Part shown: positions 9,328 through 18,179 of the stretch, piece by piece
Position numbering within the stretch: the first letter of the stretch is position 1
How the letters are laid out: the number at the start of each line of letters is the position of its first letter
NCBI GenBank assembly: GCA_029261715.1
Contig: JAJDAT010000025.1
Span: 611,717 to 675,716, forward strand
DNA length: 64,000 nt
From: Nitrospinia bacterium
GTDB taxonomy: Bacteria > Nitrospinota > Nitrospinia > Nitrospinales > JAJDAT01
Direction of reading: 5' to 3'
The notes under the pieces: generated by a model
What the model saw: only the letters and a program-made list of their open reading frames with translations
Database searches by the model: none
What the model was told of the DNA's origin: nothing
Made by a program: the position numbers and the translations under genes

Positions 9328-9465
9328 GGTTCCTGCCCAACTTCCTACCTATATTGGAGTTGATGGCTTGTTTGATATGGCCAAAGTGAAACTTCTTGCA
9401 AGAGAATGCCTTACTCTCCAGCTCTATTCGATATTTATGATAAATTTTATTGGTTTTGGTGACGG

Positions 9466-10761
9466 ATGAAAATAGTCGTTGACGCAATGGGCGGAGACCA
9501 CGCTCCAGGTGCGATTGTCGAAGGCGCCGTTTTAGCCGCTAAAGAGGATGGAACAGGGATTATCCTTGTTGGTATTAAGGATTTAATCGATAAAGAGCTG
9601 CAAAAATTCCCCGCGAACGAACGCATTAATATTGAAGTCGTTCACGCCGACGAAGTTGTTACGATGGAGGATTCTCCAAGTAAAGCTTTGAGAGGTAAAC
9701 GTAAGTCCTCCATGAAGATTGGTTTGGATTTAGTTAAAAAAGGGGAAGCGGGGGCTTTTGTAAGCGCTGGTAATACTGGCGCTGTTTTGGCTTATTCTAC
9801 TTTCATCTTAAGACCGCTCAAGGGTGTTGACCGACCGGCTATAGCTGTTCAGCTTCCTACTTTAAAAGGCACTGCTATTTTATTAGACGCTGGCGCCAAT
9901 GTGGATTGTAAAGCTGCGCAGTTATTTCAATTTGCAATCATGGGGCATGTTTACGCTAAACATATTATTGGCAATCAAAAGCCTGAGGTTGGGCTGTTGA
10001 GTATTGGAGAAGAAGACTCTAAGGGTAATGAAATAACCAAAGAAGTTTTCCAAATGCTCAAAAAGAGCCATATCAATTTTATTGGAAATATTGAAGGAAA
10101 AGAAGTCTATAAGGGAAATGCCGACGTAATCGTATGCGATGGTTTTTTGGGTAATGTGGCGCTGAAAATAAGCGAAAGTTTGGCCCATATGATAGGCGTT
10201 AGTCTGAAAAAGATTTTTATGACTAACTGGATTAGTAAATTTGCGGCCTTATTGTTAAAACCTTATTTGGAAACCTTTAAACGGTCCGTTGATCATTCTG
10301 AAACGGGTGGAGCCCCACTTTTAGGGGTAAATGGCGTTTGTATTATTGCCCATGGTAGCTCTTCACCAAAAGCGATCAAAAACGCTATAAAAAGAGCGAA
10401 TGAATTTATTGAAAAAAAGGTCAACGAACATATTCAAGAAGATATTGAAGAGAACTTGGAAGATCAAGATCTTTGGATGCGAAAAGGAATTATTTGGCAG
10501 CATCTGAAAGAAAGCATACATTTTGGAGCTGATTCTGCTAATGATAATGAAAAGTCGAAAGATGAATCTTCTAAGGGTTTAGAAAATCCTTCCGAATCTA
10601 AAGAATCAACCGAATTAAGTAGCTCAGACGAATCAAACGACTTAAATGAATTAAAAGAGCTCAACGATGCAACCGAATCTCCAGCGTCTCCAGATTCCAT
10701 TTCGTCTAAACCATCTGATTCGTCTAAACCATCTGACCCCAAGCCCGAGGCGGCAGAGTAA
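9466..10761 (+). CDS. plsX: Phosphate acyltransferase PlsX with acidic C-terminal tail
   Basis: The product starts MKIVVDAMGGDHAPGAIVEGA, the family signature. PlsX converts acyl-ACP to acyl-phosphate for phosphatidic acid synthesis at the inner membrane. The protein has 431 residues, while PlsX is usually 330-350. The catalytic part ends near residue 345. The last 80 or so residues are a low-complexity Ser/Glu/Asp/Pro tail with repeats such as SKPSDSSKPSDP. The DNA there is in frame and its codon use looks like the rest. The tail is probably disordered. The gene is followed by fabH after 45 bases and is surely in the same operon. Confidence 0.95.
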   Translation: MKIVVDAMGGDHAPGAIVEGAVLAAKEDGTGIILVGIKDLIDKELQKFPANERINIEVVHADEVVTMEDSPSKALRGKRKSSMKIGLDLVKKGEAGAFVSAGNTGAVLAYSTFILRPLKGVDRPAIAVQLPTLKGTAILLDAGANVDCKAAQLFQFAIMGHVYAKHIIGNQKPEVGLLSIGEEDSKGNEITKEVFQMLKKSHINFIGNIEGKEVYKGNADVIVCDGFLGNVALKISESLAHMIGVSLKKIFMTNWISKFAALLLKPYLETFKRSVDHSETGGAPLLGVNGVCIIAHGSSSPKAIKNAIKRANEFIEKKVNEHIQEDIEENLEDQDLWMRKGIIWQHLKESIHFGADSANDNEKSKDESSKGLENPSESKESTELSSSDESNDLNELKELNDATESPASPDSISSKPSDSSKPSDPKPEAAE

Positions 10762-10806
10762 ATCTGTCTAATCTAATCAATCTTGCTCTAACTGGAGAAA
10801 AACTCT

Positions 10807-11793
10807 TTGCTGAACGCTGAAATTAAGGGCACGGGAATGTATGTTCCTGAAAAGGTTTTGACGAATTTTGATTTAGAGAAACTGGTCGATACTTCGGATG
10901 ATTGGATTAAAGAAAGAACGGGTATAAGTGAAAGAAGAATTGCCGCCGACAATCAGGCTCCATCGGATTTAGCTTTAGAGGCTTCTAAAATTGCGTTGAG
11001 TTCAGCCGGTTTAGACGCCAAAGATTTGGATATGATCATTGTCTGCACTTCTACACCGGACATTATTTTCCCTTCGACAGCTTGTTTTTTGCAAAAAAAA
11101 TTAGAAGCTGGAAATTGCGCCGCTTATGATATTTCGGCAGTGTGTTCTGGCTTTGTATTTGGGTTGTCAATAGCGGAACAGTATATAAAATCTGGTCGCT
11201 ACCAAAATATTTTGGTTGTGGCTACCGAAGTCAATTCCCGCATTGTAGATTGGAAAGATCGCTCAACTTGCGTAATTTTTGGCGACGGTTCAGGAGCAAT
11301 GATTCTGTCAAAAACGGAGTCCTCAGAAAAAATAGGAATACTTTCTACTCATATTTATTCTGATGGAGGGTATTCTGACTTAATTCAAAACCCTGGTGGT
11401 TTTGGGAAGGAACGAATTTCTAAGGAAGCGTTGGAAGCAAATAAGTTTGTCATAAAGATGGATGGCGGCCCTACTTTTAAATTGGCGGTAAGAAGAATGA
11501 CTGAAGTATCTTTAGAAGCGTTGAAGTTTAATGGCTACACTTTAGACGATGTAGATTGGGTGGTTCCGCACCAAGCTAATCAACGTATCATTGACGCAGT
11601 GGGGGCAAAATTAAAAATTCCGAAGGAAAAGGTAGCCGCTAATATCCAAAAATATGGAAATACCTCTGCGGCTTCTATTCCAATCGCATTCCATGAATGG
11701 ACAAATTCCAATAAGATAAAATCTGGAGATTTAATATTAATGCCCGTTTTAGGAGCGGGGTTAACTTGGGGAGCGGCGTTGGTCAAATGGTAA
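10807..11793 (+). CDS. fabH: 3-oxoacyl-ACP synthase III
   Basis: The product has 328 residues and the catalytic triad of the initiating ketosynthase: Cys113 (AVCSGFVFG), His255 (VPHQANQR) and Asn285 (YGNTSAASIP). It condenses acetyl-CoA with malonyl-ACP to start fatty acid synthesis. The start is TTG at 10807, giving the expected N-terminus with IKGTGMYVPE at residues 6-15 and only a weak purine-rich GGAGA upstream. The 3' end overlaps the fabD start by a few bases (ATGGTAA), which suggests translational coupling. Confidence 0.95.
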   Translation: MLNAEIKGTGMYVPEKVLTNFDLEKLVDTSDDWIKERTGISERRIAADNQAPSDLALEASKIALSSAGLDAKDLDMIIVCTSTPDIIFPSTACFLQKKLEAGNCAAYDISAVCSGFVFGLSIAEQYIKSGRYQNILVVATEVNSRIVDWKDRSTCVIFGDGSGAMILSKTESSEKIGILSTHIYSDGGYSDLIQNPGGFGKERISKEALEANKFVIKMDGGPTFKLAVRRMTEVSLEALKFNGYTLDDVDWVVPHQANQRIIDAVGAKLKIPKEKVAANIQKYGNTSAASIPIAFHEWTNSNKIKSGDLILMPVLGAGLTWGAALVKW

Positions 11794-12728
11794 AAACCGC
11801 CTTTGTATTTCCAGGGCAGGGAGCTCAATTTGTAGGAATGGGAAAAGATTTCTACGACGGTTTTGATTGGGCAAAATCTATGTATGAAGAAGCAAACGAT
11901 CTTCTTGGTAAAGATATTGCTCGTATTTGTTTTGAGGGACCAGAAGACGAGTTAATATTAACCGAAAACACTCAACCTGCAATATTGATACACAGTATAA
12001 TAGCCTTGAAAAGCCTCAGGGAACATGATATAGATGCCGTTATTGCCGCAGGGCATAGCCTGGGAGAGTACTCCGCTTTAGTAGCCGCAGGTACTTTGGA
12101 GTTTGGCGATGCGGTGAAGGCTGTACAAAAAAGAGGTCAATATATGCAGGAAGCGGTTCCTGTAGGTGTTGGCGCAATGGCGGCTATTATCGGTCTGGCA
12201 TTAACTGAAGTGGAAGGTCTTTGCAGCAGTATTTCTACAGCGGAAAACATTGTTCAACCCGCAAATATGAATAGTCCCATTCAAATTGTGGTAGCTGGTC
12301 ATAAAGATGCTGTAGAAAAATTGGCTGAAGAGGCTAAAAAAGCTGGGGCAAAAAAATCAATTTTGTTGCCTGTTAGCGCTCCGTTTCATTGCCCCCTCAT
12401 GAAACCTGCCGAAATTAAACTTAAAGCAACACTTGAAGAAATTACCTTTAATGGCTCAAAATATCCAGTAATTACGAATGTTGACTGTGATGCCGTTTCG
12501 GATGGGGAAACGGCTAGAGATTCTTTAGTTCGTCAAGTTTGTTCGCCTGTAAGATGGACTGATACTATGGCTTATTTTGTAAATGCAAAAATTGAAAGAG
12601 TTATCGAATTTGGACCTGGTAAAGTTTTGAGTGGATTATTTAAACGATATGATAAATCGATAGAATGTATCCCCATTAGCGATATAGAGTCGCTGAATAA
12701 AGCGGTTTCGATTTTAAAGGAACCTTAG
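11787..12728 (+). CDS. fabD: Malonyl-CoA-ACP transacylase
   Basis: The product has 313 residues from the ATG at 11787, close to the usual 309. The acyl-binding Ser91 is in GHSLGEYSA and the catalytic His201 is in PFHCPLM. FVFPGQGAQ at residues 6-14 fixes the N-terminus. An in-frame start at 11766 exists but would add seven residues inside fabH and has no family support. The enzyme loads malonyl groups onto ACP for FabH and FabF. The overlap with fabH indicates coupling. Confidence 0.95.
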   Translation: MVKTAFVFPGQGAQFVGMGKDFYDGFDWAKSMYEEANDLLGKDIARICFEGPEDELILTENTQPAILIHSIIALKSLREHDIDAVIAAGHSLGEYSALVAAGTLEFGDAVKAVQKRGQYMQEAVPVGVGAMAAIIGLALTEVEGLCSSISTAENIVQPANMNSPIQIVVAGHKDAVEKLAEEAKKAGAKKSILLPVSAPFHCPLMKPAEIKLKATLEEITFNGSKYPVITNVDCDAVSDGETARDSLVRQVCSPVRWTDTMAYFVNAKIERVIEFGPGKVLSGLFKRYDKSIECIPISDIESLNKAVSILKEP

Positions 12729-12778
12729 TTGATAAAAAAAATTAAGAATATTTTTAGAAATAAATTTTGGAGTTATAA

Positions 12779-13519
12779 ATGGGATTAAATGGTAAAATAG
12801 CCCTGGTAACTGGAGGAGCGCAGGGAATCGGTTTGGCTATTGCCAAAAGATTAGCCGGTGACGGAGCTCATGTGGTTTTAGCTGATATTCAGTTAGAGGC
12901 TGCCGAAAAATCTTCCGAGGAAATAAAAAGTTTAGGTGGATTGGCGTCAGCTAAGCGGTTAGACGTTACCGATTTGAAAGAAATTCAATCGGTTTTTGAC
13001 TCTATTTCTAAAGAGCATAAACCGGTGGATATATTGGTGAATAATGCCGGTATTACGCGGGACGGTTTGTTGGTCCGCATGAAAGAAAGCGATTGGGATG
13101 CAGTTTTATCTACCAATCTCAAAGGATGTTTCTTGTGTACCCAGCAAGCTACAAAGCAAATGATGAAACAAAGATCAGGTTCCATTGTGAATATTGCTTC
13201 GATAGTTGGCGTGATGGGTAACTTTGGCCAAGCTAATTATTCCGCCGCCAAAGCAGGTTTAATAGGCCTGACAAAAACTACGGCTAGAGAAGTAGCCTCG
13301 CGAGGCGTAACCGCGAACGCGGTTGCCCCTGGTTTTATCGATACTGAAATGACTCAAAAGTTAGACGAAAAAGTTCGAAATGCTATGCTGGAACAAATTC
13401 CTTTAGGGAAATTTGGTTCGCCAGAAGATGTTGCGGATTCTGTCGCCTTTTTAGTTTCAGATCAAGCAAAGTACATTACAGGTCAAGTAATAAATATTAA
13501 TGGCGGAATGTTGATGTAG
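12779..13519 (+). CDS. fabG: 3-oxoacyl-ACP reductase
   Basis: The product has 246 residues, a classical short-chain dehydrogenase. It has the NADP-binding TGGAQGIG at residues 11-18, NNAG at 88-91 and the catalytic Ser141, Tyr154 and Lys158 (YSAAK). It reduces 3-oxoacyl-ACP in the elongation cycle. GGAG precedes the ATG at 12779. Its place between fabD and acpP is the usual one for this operon. Confidence 0.95.
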   Translation: MGLNGKIALVTGGAQGIGLAIAKRLAGDGAHVVLADIQLEAAEKSSEEIKSLGGLASAKRLDVTDLKEIQSVFDSISKEHKPVDILVNNAGITRDGLLVRMKESDWDAVLSTNLKGCFLCTQQATKQMMKQRSGSIVNIASIVGVMGNFGQANYSAAKAGLIGLTKTTAREVASRGVTANAVAPGFIDTEMTQKLDEKVRNAMLEQIPLGKFGSPEDVADSVAFLVSDQAKYITGQVININGGMLM

Positions 13520-13543
13520 TTCCATTTTTTTCAGGAGATAAAA

Positions 13544-13777
13544 ATGTCAGTTGAGGATAGAGTTAAGGAAATCATTATCGATCAATTGGGAGTGGAAGAA
13601 AAACAAGTGAATAGCGACGCTTCGTTTATTGACGATTTGGGAGCTGATTCCTTAGATACGGTTGAATTGGTTATGGCTTTGGAAGAAGAATTTGATATTG
13701 AAATTCCAGACGAAGAAGCTGAAAAAATCGCAACGGTTCAAAATGCTGTGGACTATATTAAAGATCATATAAATTAA
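13544..13777 (+). CDS. acpP: Acyl carrier protein
   Basis: The product has 77 residues and is strongly acidic. Ser36 in [10 protein letters not shown] is the 4'-phosphopantetheine site. It carries the growing acyl chain for all Fab enzymes. A good CAGGAGA ribosome binding site precedes the ATG. A single acpP copy in the fab cluster matches the common bacterial layout. Confidence 0.97.
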   Translation: MSVEDRVKEIIIDQLGVEEKQVNSDASFIDDLGADSLDTVELVMALEEEFDIEIPDEEAEKIATVQNAVDYIKDHIN

Positions 13778-13794
13778 TTGGTAAGCAAAGATTC

Positions 13795-15030
13795 ATGAAA
13801 AGGCGCGTTGTAGTAACTGGCACTGGAATGGTTTCCCCTTTGGGGATTGGAGTCGACGAAAACTGGGACTCTATTTGTAAAGGGAAATCAGGGATAGACC
13901 AGATAACCCGATTTGATGTAACAGATTTTCCAGTAAAAATAGCAGGCGAAGTAAAAGAGTTCGAAGCATCCGATTATATTGAGCATAAAGAACTCAAAAA
14001 GATGGATCGGTTCATTCATTTTGCAATGGCAACCGCTAAAATGGCTGCCGAGCAATCTGGAATTGAAATAACCGAAGAAAATGCGGAAAGAGTAGGAGTT
14101 CTTATTGGCGTTGGTCTATGCGGTTTGCCTGCCATTGAAAAATATTACGACATATATAAAGAGCGTGGTGTAAGAAAAATATCTCCCTTCTTTATCCCGA
14201 TGTTAATTTCTAACCTTGCGTCTGGACAAGTTTCCATACATTTTGGAGCAAAAGGACCTAATACTTGCGTTGTCACCGCTTGCGCCACTGGGACTCATTC
14301 CATAGGCGATGCGGCTCGATTTATTCAGTATGGCGATGCCGATATTATGTTTGCGGGTGGAGCTGAATCCGTTATTACTCCTCTAGCTATTGGCGGTTTT
14401 CATGCGGCAAAAGCTTTATCGACTCGGAATGACTCTCCTCAAGAAGCGAGTCGTCCTTACAATATAGATCGCGATGGTTTTGTAATGGGCGAGGGAAGCG
14501 GAGTTGTTATTTTAGAAGAATTGGAGCATGCAAAAAAACGCAATGCGAATATTTTGGCTGAGGTCGTAGGCTATGGATTGAATTCCGACGCTTATCATAT
14601 AACAGCAACGACTCCTGATGGTGAGGGCGCTGCACGTTGTATGAAGATGGCTCTCAAAAATGGCGGAATAAATAAGGAAGATATTGGTTATATAAACGCT
14701 CACGGCACTTCTACCGCCGCCGATGCGACCGAGACTCAAGCCATTAAAACTGTTTTTGGCAATGATACTAAAATTGCAGTAAGTTCTACCAAATCCATGA
14801 CGGGTCATCTTTTAGGCGCGGCGGGGGGAATTGAAGCTATTTATTCAATATTAGCTTTGCATCGGGGCGTTTTGCCTCCCACCATTAATTATTCAAATCC
14901 AGATCCCGCGTGTGATTTAGATTATGTTCCCAACGAAGCTAGAGAAAAAAATATTGATTATGCCGTATCAAATTCTTTTGGTTTTGGCGGTACAAATGGG
15001 GTTTTGATTTTTAAACGTTTCGTCGGCTAA
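13795..15030 (+). CDS. fabF: 3-oxoacyl-ACP synthase II
   Basis: The product has 411 residues. The Cys-His-His triad of elongating ketosynthases is complete: Cys163 (TACATGTHS), His304 (NAHGTSTAA) and His339 (MTGHLLGAAGG). It extends acyl-ACP by two carbons per cycle. It begins 17 bases after acpP and ends two bases before rnc, so it is part of the same transcript. Confidence 0.96.
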   Translation: MKRRVVVTGTGMVSPLGIGVDENWDSICKGKSGIDQITRFDVTDFPVKIAGEVKEFEASDYIEHKELKKMDRFIHFAMATAKMAAEQSGIEITEENAERVGVLIGVGLCGLPAIEKYYDIYKERGVRKISPFFIPMLISNLASGQVSIHFGAKGPNTCVVTACATGTHSIGDAARFIQYGDADIMFAGGAESVITPLAIGGFHAAKALSTRNDSPQEASRPYNIDRDGFVMGEGSGVVILEELEHAKKRNANILAEVVGYGLNSDAYHITATTPDGEGAARCMKMALKNGGINKEDIGYINAHGTSTAADATETQAIKTVFGNDTKIAVSSTKSMTGHLLGAAGGIEAIYSILALHRGVLPPTINYSNPDPACDLDYVPNEAREKNIDYAVSNSFGFGGTNGVLIFKRFVG

Positions 15031-15031
15031 T

Positions 15032-15751
15032 ATGCTTTCTGAAGATAGACTGGCCGAATTATCGGCCTTAGAAAAAACGTTGGATTATAAATTCAGCGAT
15101 TCCTTCCTGTTAAATAAAGCTCTGACTCATAAGTCCTATACAAATGAAAAAGGCGGCGATTTAAAAAATAACGAACGCTTTGAGTTTTTGGGGGACGCGG
15201 TTTTAGATTTGATTGTTAGCGATTATTCTATTCAAACTTTTCAAGATCGATCTGAGGGCTCTTTATCTAAGATAAGAGCGGCTGTGGTTAAAGAAACTTG
15301 TTTGACGGTGATTGCGCAAAGTCTAAACTTAGGGAGGTTTTTACTCCTTGGAAAAGGAGAAGAGTTTTCAGGCGGAAGAACCAAAAGCTCTTTATTAGCA
15401 AATGCATTTGAGGCGGTTGCTGCAGCTATTTATAAAGATGGCGGGTTGAGCGCTGCAACTAAAGTCTTTTTGCCTTTATTAAAGGAAGAAATAAATAAAG
15501 TAGCTAAAACTAGTGAGTATCGTGATTTTAAAAGCGAACTTCAGGAGTTTACTCAAAATAAATTCAGTTGTATCCCGTCTTATAGAGTCATTGGCGAAAA
15601 AGGACCAGACCATCAAAAAGTGTTTGAAGTATCCGTTTTTGTAAAACAAAAGCTATTAGGCACGGGTACAGGAAAAAATAAAAAACAGGCTGAGCAAACC
15701 GCCGCGCAAGAAGCTCTTTTAGCCTATAGCTCCGATAGTTTGCCAAAATAG
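15032..15751 (+). CDS. rnc: Ribonuclease III
   Basis: The product has 239 residues. The catalytic RNase III signature NERFEFLGDAVLDL is at about 47-60, and a double-stranded RNA binding domain fills roughly 160-232 with the GTGKNKKQAEQTAA helix. The enzyme processes rRNA precursors and double-stranded RNA. The ATG at 15032 follows the fabF stop by one base. fabF-rnc adjacency is common in deltaproteobacteria and relatives. Confidence 0.95.
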   Translation: MLSEDRLAELSALEKTLDYKFSDSFLLNKALTHKSYTNEKGGDLKNNERFEFLGDAVLDLIVSDYSIQTFQDRSEGSLSKIRAAVVKETCLTVIAQSLNLGRFLLLGKGEEFSGGRTKSSLLANAFEAVAAAIYKDGGLSAATKVFLPLLKEEINKVAKTSEYRDFKSELQEFTQNKFSCIPSYRVIGEKGPDHQKVFEVSVFVKQKLLGTGTGKNKKQAEQTAAQEALLAYSSDSLPK

Positions 15752-15753
15752 TC

Positions 15754-16770
15754 ATGTCATTAAATAGATTAATCATTCCAATTTTTATTCCCCATCAAGG
15801 TTGTCCTTACCGTTGCTCTTTCTGCGATCAAAAAAATATTTCTGGCGTTAATGCTAAAGCTGATAAGGAATTAGTTGAGTCGACTATCGATCAATACTTA
15901 AGAAGTTCAGAGTCAAACGCGCGTTCCAAAGTTTGTGAAGTCGCTTTTTATGGCGGTAGTTTTACTGGGTTGCCGTTAGAGAGGCAGAGCTCTTTATTAT
16001 CCTTTGTGCAACCGTTGTTAAAAGAGGGTAAGGTTCAAAGTATTCGCGTTTCTACACATCCTCTTTTTATAAATGAAGAGATACTGCGAAACTTACATCG
16101 TTTTGGCGTTACCACTATTGAGTTGGGTATTCAATCGACAGATCAAAATGTTTTGACACTTTCTGGGAGAGAATGTTCTTGGTCTGCAATGGATGAAGCG
16201 ACAAAACTGATTCAGGAGTTTGGGTTTAACCTGGGATTACAAATGATGTCGGGACTACCGGGAGATACAGAAGAAACGTTTGCGCAAACGGTGGAAGACG
16301 TTTTAAATTGGAATCCGGATTTCGTTAGGATTTATCCAACCTTAGTAATTAAGGGTACCGAGATTCACGAGATGTATTTGAGTAAGGTTTTTGTCCCGTG
16401 GAGTTTGGAGAAAACGATAAGCGCTTTGAAAGAAGCCGTTTTAAAATTCCGCAGTCGCAATATTCCTATCATTAGATTAGGGCTGCCTTCAGAACCCAGT
16501 ATGTTAGAAAACTTTGTGGCGGGACCTTATCATCCGTCGATCAGATATCTTATAGATTGTAGAATTGGGTTGGATGAACTATCGGCAATGGTAAAAGAAC
16601 TACCTGTGTCTCAAAAGTCGATCAATTTTCAGGTTCCAGTGAAAAAACTTTCAATTTATAAAGGACATAAATTAGAAAATGTCCAAAAAATAAAAGAAAC
16701 ATTTAACTTAAATGAGGTTACGGTTAATCCTTTAGAAGGGTTAGAATGTCCTCAAATGATTGCCGCATAA
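15754..16770 (+). CDS. Elp3-related radical SAM protein lacking the acetyltransferase domain
   Basis: The product has 338 residues. The cluster motif CPYRCSFC (Cys17, Cys21, Cys24) binds the SAM-coordinating 4Fe-4S cluster. FYGGSFTGLP and ELGIQSTD are typical of the Elp3/YhcC branch of radical SAM proteins. The C-terminus ends shortly after the barrel, so the GNAT acetyltransferase domain of true Elp3 is absent. Such short members often follow rnc. Their substrate is not established; tRNA modification is the usual guess and I treat it as inference. It starts two bases after rnc. Confidence 0.85.
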   Translation: MSLNRLIIPIFIPHQGCPYRCSFCDQKNISGVNAKADKELVESTIDQYLRSSESNARSKVCEVAFYGGSFTGLPLERQSSLLSFVQPLLKEGKVQSIRVSTHPLFINEEILRNLHRFGVTTIELGIQSTDQNVLTLSGRECSWSAMDEATKLIQEFGFNLGLQMMSGLPGDTEETFAQTVEDVLNWNPDFVRIYPTLVIKGTEIHEMYLSKVFVPWSLEKTISALKEAVLKFRSRNIPIIRLGLPSEPSMLENFVAGPYHPSIRYLIDCRIGLDELSAMVKELPVSQKSINFQVPVKKLSIYKGHKLENVQKIKETFNLNEVTVNPLEGLECPQMIAA

Positions 16771-16791
16771 CTTTAAAAAAGGGAGAAAAAC

Positions 16792-17076
16792 ATGGTAACG
16801 ATTGGAATGAATTATAAAATGATTCCAGGTAAAGAAAAAGTTTTTGAAGACGTGTTTACAAGTGTCTTAAAAGTAATGGAAGAGATGGAAGGACATGACG
16901 AATCGTTTCTTTATAAAGACGTTAACGACCCACAATCGTATTTAATTGTTTCCGCTTGGAATTCGAAAGACGCTTTCGATGTGTTTATGGGATCGCAAAA
17001 GTTTAAAGATGTCGCCAATTGGGGTAAAGAAAACATTTTACAGGGTCGGCCTAAGCACACGGTTTACACAAGCTAA
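16792..17076 (+). CDS. Antibiotic biosynthesis monooxygenase (ABM) domain protein
   Basis: The product has 94 residues and is a single small ferredoxin-like domain with the ABM pattern: N-terminal MVTIGMNYKMIPGKEKVFEDVF, central SYLIVSAWNSKDAFDVFMGS. Members include small quinol oxygenases and heme-degrading enzymes, but many are uncharacterised. GGGAG precedes the ATG. It closes the fab-rnc block at a 21-base gap and is convergent with the next gene. I assign only the fold. Confidence 0.78.
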   Translation: MVTIGMNYKMIPGKEKVFEDVFTSVLKVMEEMEGHDESFLYKDVNDPQSYLIVSAWNSKDAFDVFMGSQKFKDVANWGKENILQGRPKHTVYTS

Positions 17077-17096
17077 GTTTTTATTCTGGAAATAGG

Positions 17097-17339
17097 CTAA
17101 TCGGATTTAGGCGTGTACTCCATTTCGCCATGTTTAATGCTTCTAGCAACTTTTGCGTAAAAGTGTTCCGTGTCATGATGGAGTTGGCCTTCCATACGCC
17201 ATCGGATGAGAACGATTTTCCCATTTGGATGCGGAGTGATTTTAAGAATTTCCCCAGTGTTGTTGGAAATTGGCTCATAAAGAGCGTCGCCAGGTTGTAA
17301 TTTAATTATCATAGGTTGAGTGATCAAAGGTAAACCCAC
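17097..17339 (-). CDS. Small hypothetical protein
   Basis: The product has 80 residues from a GTG at 17339, or 71 from the ATG at 17312 (MIIKLQPGDALYEP). I do not recognise a named family. The sequence LQPGDALYEP ... GKIVLIRWRMEGQLHHDTEHFYAKVARSI looks like a small compact beta domain with a helix at the end and is not low-complexity. It converges with the ABM gene with a 20-base gap. An imperfect CCCAC/GTGGG hairpin covers the upstream start. Confidence 0.55.
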   Translation of the reverse strand: MGLPLITQPMIIKLQPGDALYEPISNNTGEILKITPHPNGKIVLIRWRMEGQLHHDTEHFYAKVARSIKHGEMEYTPKSD

Positions 17340-17388
17340 TCTTGTGGGATAAAGCTTAAATTAATAAAAAATATAGAGTTGTAGAGTC

Positions 17389-17455
17389 CCTCTTGCGCGT
17401 CATCCTTAGGTATAATATTGTCACCCTGAGCTTGTCGAAGGGTCGTCTAGATTCA
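17389..17455. repeat. Dispersed intergenic repeat, copy 3
   Basis: The segment runs CCCTCTTGCGCGTCATCC to CACCCTGAGCTTGTCGAAGGG and GTCTAGATTCAA. The first block matches the inverse of 4651-4668 in copy 2. The CCTGAGCTTGTCGAAGG core is the well-known short intergenic repeat type. It sits upstream of the lipoyl-like gene. Confidence 0.6.
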
Positions 17456-17527
17456 ATAAAACAAATTGTATCTTAAGCGGTACAATAGTTAAAACTTTTA
17501 TTTCTTCAACAGATCGGAGCGTTAGTA

Positions 17528-17794
17528 ATGACAGAGAATGAGGAAGAAGAATTCGATCCTTATATATACATGGAAGAAATGTACCCCACAATGGAAACGG
17601 GGAAAGTCGAAAAATATTTAGTAGGGCCGGGAGATACAGTTAAAAAAGGGCAACCTGTTGCCGAACTTGTAGCTGAAGGTTATTGGACTTTAACGGCTCC
17701 ATTAGATGGAGTTATTGAAGAAGTATATATTGACGAAGAAGAATATGTTGAAGTTGGAACGCCTCTAATGGAATTTAAACTCATCGAGAAATAA
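17528..17794 (+). CDS. Lipoyl/biotinyl-like domain protein without the modified lysine
   Basis: The product has 88 residues: an acidic N-terminus (TENEEEEFD) and one biotinyl/lipoyl-like fold, with MYPTMETGKVEKYLVGPGDTVKKGQ and TLTAPLDGVIEEV matching the two halves of the hammerhead. In true carriers a Lys sits at the tip turn between these halves. Here the turn reads AELVAEGYWTLTAP and has no Lys, so it probably carries no prosthetic group. It has a GGAGC upstream and stands alone. It may be a regulatory or scaffold relative; I cannot assign a partner. Confidence 0.75.
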   Translation: MTENEEEEFDPYIYMEEMYPTMETGKVEKYLVGPGDTVKKGQPVAELVAEGYWTLTAPLDGVIEEVYIDEEEYVEVGTPLMEFKLIEK

Positions 17795-17803
17795 ATAGTT
17801 TTG

Positions 17804-18097
17804 TTATTTGGGGTATCCTAAGAGTGTGGGAATGGAAGAAATAATTACTCCAATAGTCCAGACAATATAAACCGCTTTTACTCTTTCTTTTTTAAAAAGG
17901 GTAAAAATGGCGGCTACCAAAGCCAATAATGCTCCTGTTGCAAATATCATCATTGCTGTTCCAATTAGTGACCCAGAGATAAAGGCTATGGAGCTATCTA
18001 AACCTGCTCCTTTATCAATGAGTTTATAAACCCCAACAAGAAAACAGTAACCAAATAAATAAAGCATCCAAACTTTTCTAGTTTTCCAATCTAGCAT
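17804..18097 (-). CDS. Small membrane protein, function unknown
   Basis: The product has 97 residues from the ATG at 18097, chosen because AAGGAG lies about seven bases upstream; the frame stays open to 18178 but without a better signal. There are three hydrophobic segments: near 8-25, a long one near 35-65 and one near 73-92. KKERVK between the last two suggests a cytoplasmic loop. No family is recognised. It is followed on the same strand, upstream, by the alpha/beta hydrolase gene. Confidence 0.6.
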   Translation of the reverse strand: MLDWKTRKVWMLYLFGYCFLVGVYKLIDKGAGLDSSIAFISGSLIGTAMMIFATGALLALVAAIFTLFKKERVKAVYIVWTIGVIISSIPTLLGYPK

Positions 18098-18179
18098 CAA
18101 AATCTCCTTAAATTTTGAATGTAAAACTAGCATTTGGAGATACAAAAAACAAGTCCTTAAAATGTTCTTTCTATTCAAT

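Noticed and set aside
9281..9469. 62-codon frame between rpmF and plsX
   Set aside because: It overlaps rpmF in another frame and ends at the plsX start; no family or ribosome binding site supports it.
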